Below the pieces are notes generated by a model. That model had not been told where the DNA came from. It was given only the letters and a program-made list of their open reading frames with translations, and did not search any database. The position numbers and the translations under genes are program-made. From Verrucomicrobiales bacterium (GTDB lineage Bacteria > Verrucomicrobiota > Verrucomicrobiia > Verrucomicrobiales > DEV007), in the NCBI GenBank assembly GCA_029212615.1, contig JARGPJ010000006.1:301288-365287 (forward strand): DNA of 64,000 nt, given 5' to 3'. Each line of letters opens with the position of its first letter. Position 1 is the stretch's first letter. Of this stretch, positions 63,597 through 64,000 are shown piece after piece.

Positions 63597-64000
63597 GTTG
63601 AGATCTCGTTCGAGGGTCCGGGGTTGATTCACGTGGCGTTCCTGCTTCAAAGATAGAGCACTGGATCAACTCAACTCCGCATCATTTGCGCTGCTCTCCG
63701 CGTCGAATGTCTGCCCTTTGGCAAATTTTCCATGACCGCGACCGCCTTCGTAGAAGCCACTGCACTCGTAAAATACAAGCTCGCTAAACCCAGCGCACAG
63801 CCTTTCACACGCCCACCATTCAGAGGTAGACGAACTGCGGGAAACAGACGGGAATTGATGCTTCGTCGTAAGAGTCTTGAGCTTGTCGAATTGACCTGGT
63901 TACAAGATGTGAGGTGGCACAAGAAATGAACCCCTGTCCGTATTGGGTAAGCGTCAAGCCGAGCGCCTCTTGACGTTCTCGTGATTGGCCTTCGCCCACG
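63597..64000. other. Unassigned sequence at window end
   Basis: About 400 bp upstream of the alcohol dehydrogenase gene. Short frames on both strands, including a minus frame that starts with TTG and is open beyond the edge, show Arg/Ser/Leu-rich composition and no motif I recognise. I see no tRNA, terminator or repeat. The promoter of the dehydrogenase should be near 63600-63700. Confidence 0.4.

Noticed and set aside
63671..63922. A minus-strand frame of 83 residues near the window end
   Set aside because: It starts with TTG, is rich in Arg and Ser, and I recognise no family; kept only as unassigned sequence.

Overview
The window looks like chromosomal DNA of a moderately GC-rich Verrucomicrobiota bacterium (Planctomycetota is the less likely alternative). 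The case rests on gene families rather than rRNA, none of which is present. It has an ECF sigma factor of the Rhodopirellula/Verrucomicrobium type followed by a FecR-LamG protein, a PSD1 cytochrome and a DUF1501 protein. It also has two FGly-type sulfatases, a DUF1080 protein, cytochrome-like domains of the planctomycete type, and a murein-recycling ligase (mpl). There is no tRNA, rRNA, CRISPR array, insertion sequence or prophage that I can support. Most of the window reads as stable chromosome.

Layout. 1-4447 (minus): a cut-off Nudix hydrolase, an AlkD-type DNA glycosylase and a stand-alone A-T-TE (NRPS-like) enzyme. 4759-12289: an AddA-like helicase-nuclease, a class II aldolase-family protein, fumarase (fumC), a TauE/SafE permease and a membrane-anchored protein. 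12346-18565 (minus): the sigma / FecR-LamG / PSD1 / DUF1501 operon, with ATGA stop-start overlaps at two junctions. 18748-21023 (minus): a DUF2207-like protein and mpl. 21257-28552 (plus): a DUF2231-cytochrome-LRR protein, a lipoprotein, a ResB/CcsA cytochrome c biogenesis pair, a 29-residue membrane peptide and an OmpA-like protein, closed by an intrinsic terminator. 28681-33421: pyruvate kinase overlapping a DUF4250 gene, a membrane cytochrome c, a GNAT acetyltransferase and a response regulator-adenylate cyclase. 33450-34250 (minus): bacterioferritin with a Bfd-like ferredoxin. 34515-34874 (plus): the ArsC gene described below. 34949-42788: two sulfatases, DUF1080, and a divergent oxyR/katG pair. 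42885-50183 (minus): Mrp ATPase, an oligopeptide-type ABC system with a degenerate ATPase, and a PQQ-propeller protein. 50265-56294: rpoN, two Wza-like polysaccharide export proteins, a GYF2-AIM24 fusion and an unrecognised protein. 56402-60117: a second oligopeptide system without an ATPase. 60192-62471: feoA, feoB and a small Cys-rich FeoB partner. 62511-63596: a secondary-alcohol-dehydrogenase-like enzyme.

The most important observation is at 34515-34874. A complete 119-codon ArsC-family (thioredoxin-fold arsenate reductase) gene carries an in-frame TGA exactly at codon 12, the position of the catalytic cysteine. His8, Arg60 and the two C-terminal arginines of the family are all present, and homology runs straight through the TGA. 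Six nucleotides after the TGA a long hairpin begins whose apex is GGTC, the loop core seen in the E. coli fdhF SECIS. I read this as a selenocysteine-containing ArsC-like protein that an ordinary gene caller would truncate to a 61-residue fragment or miss. TGA is an ordinary stop codon elsewhere in the window, so genome-wide reassignment is not the explanation.

A second theme is iron, redox and peroxide handling. Within the window are an OxyR with both redox cysteines next to katG, a bacterioferritin missing two canonical ferroxidase ligands beside a cysteine-rich Bfd, the Feo iron(II) importer with a possible Fur-type operator, an Mrp lacking the CxxC motif, and cytochrome c assembly genes. 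A third theme is uptake and breakdown of sulfated polysaccharides and peptides. The window ends at both sides in sequence I can only partly interpret.
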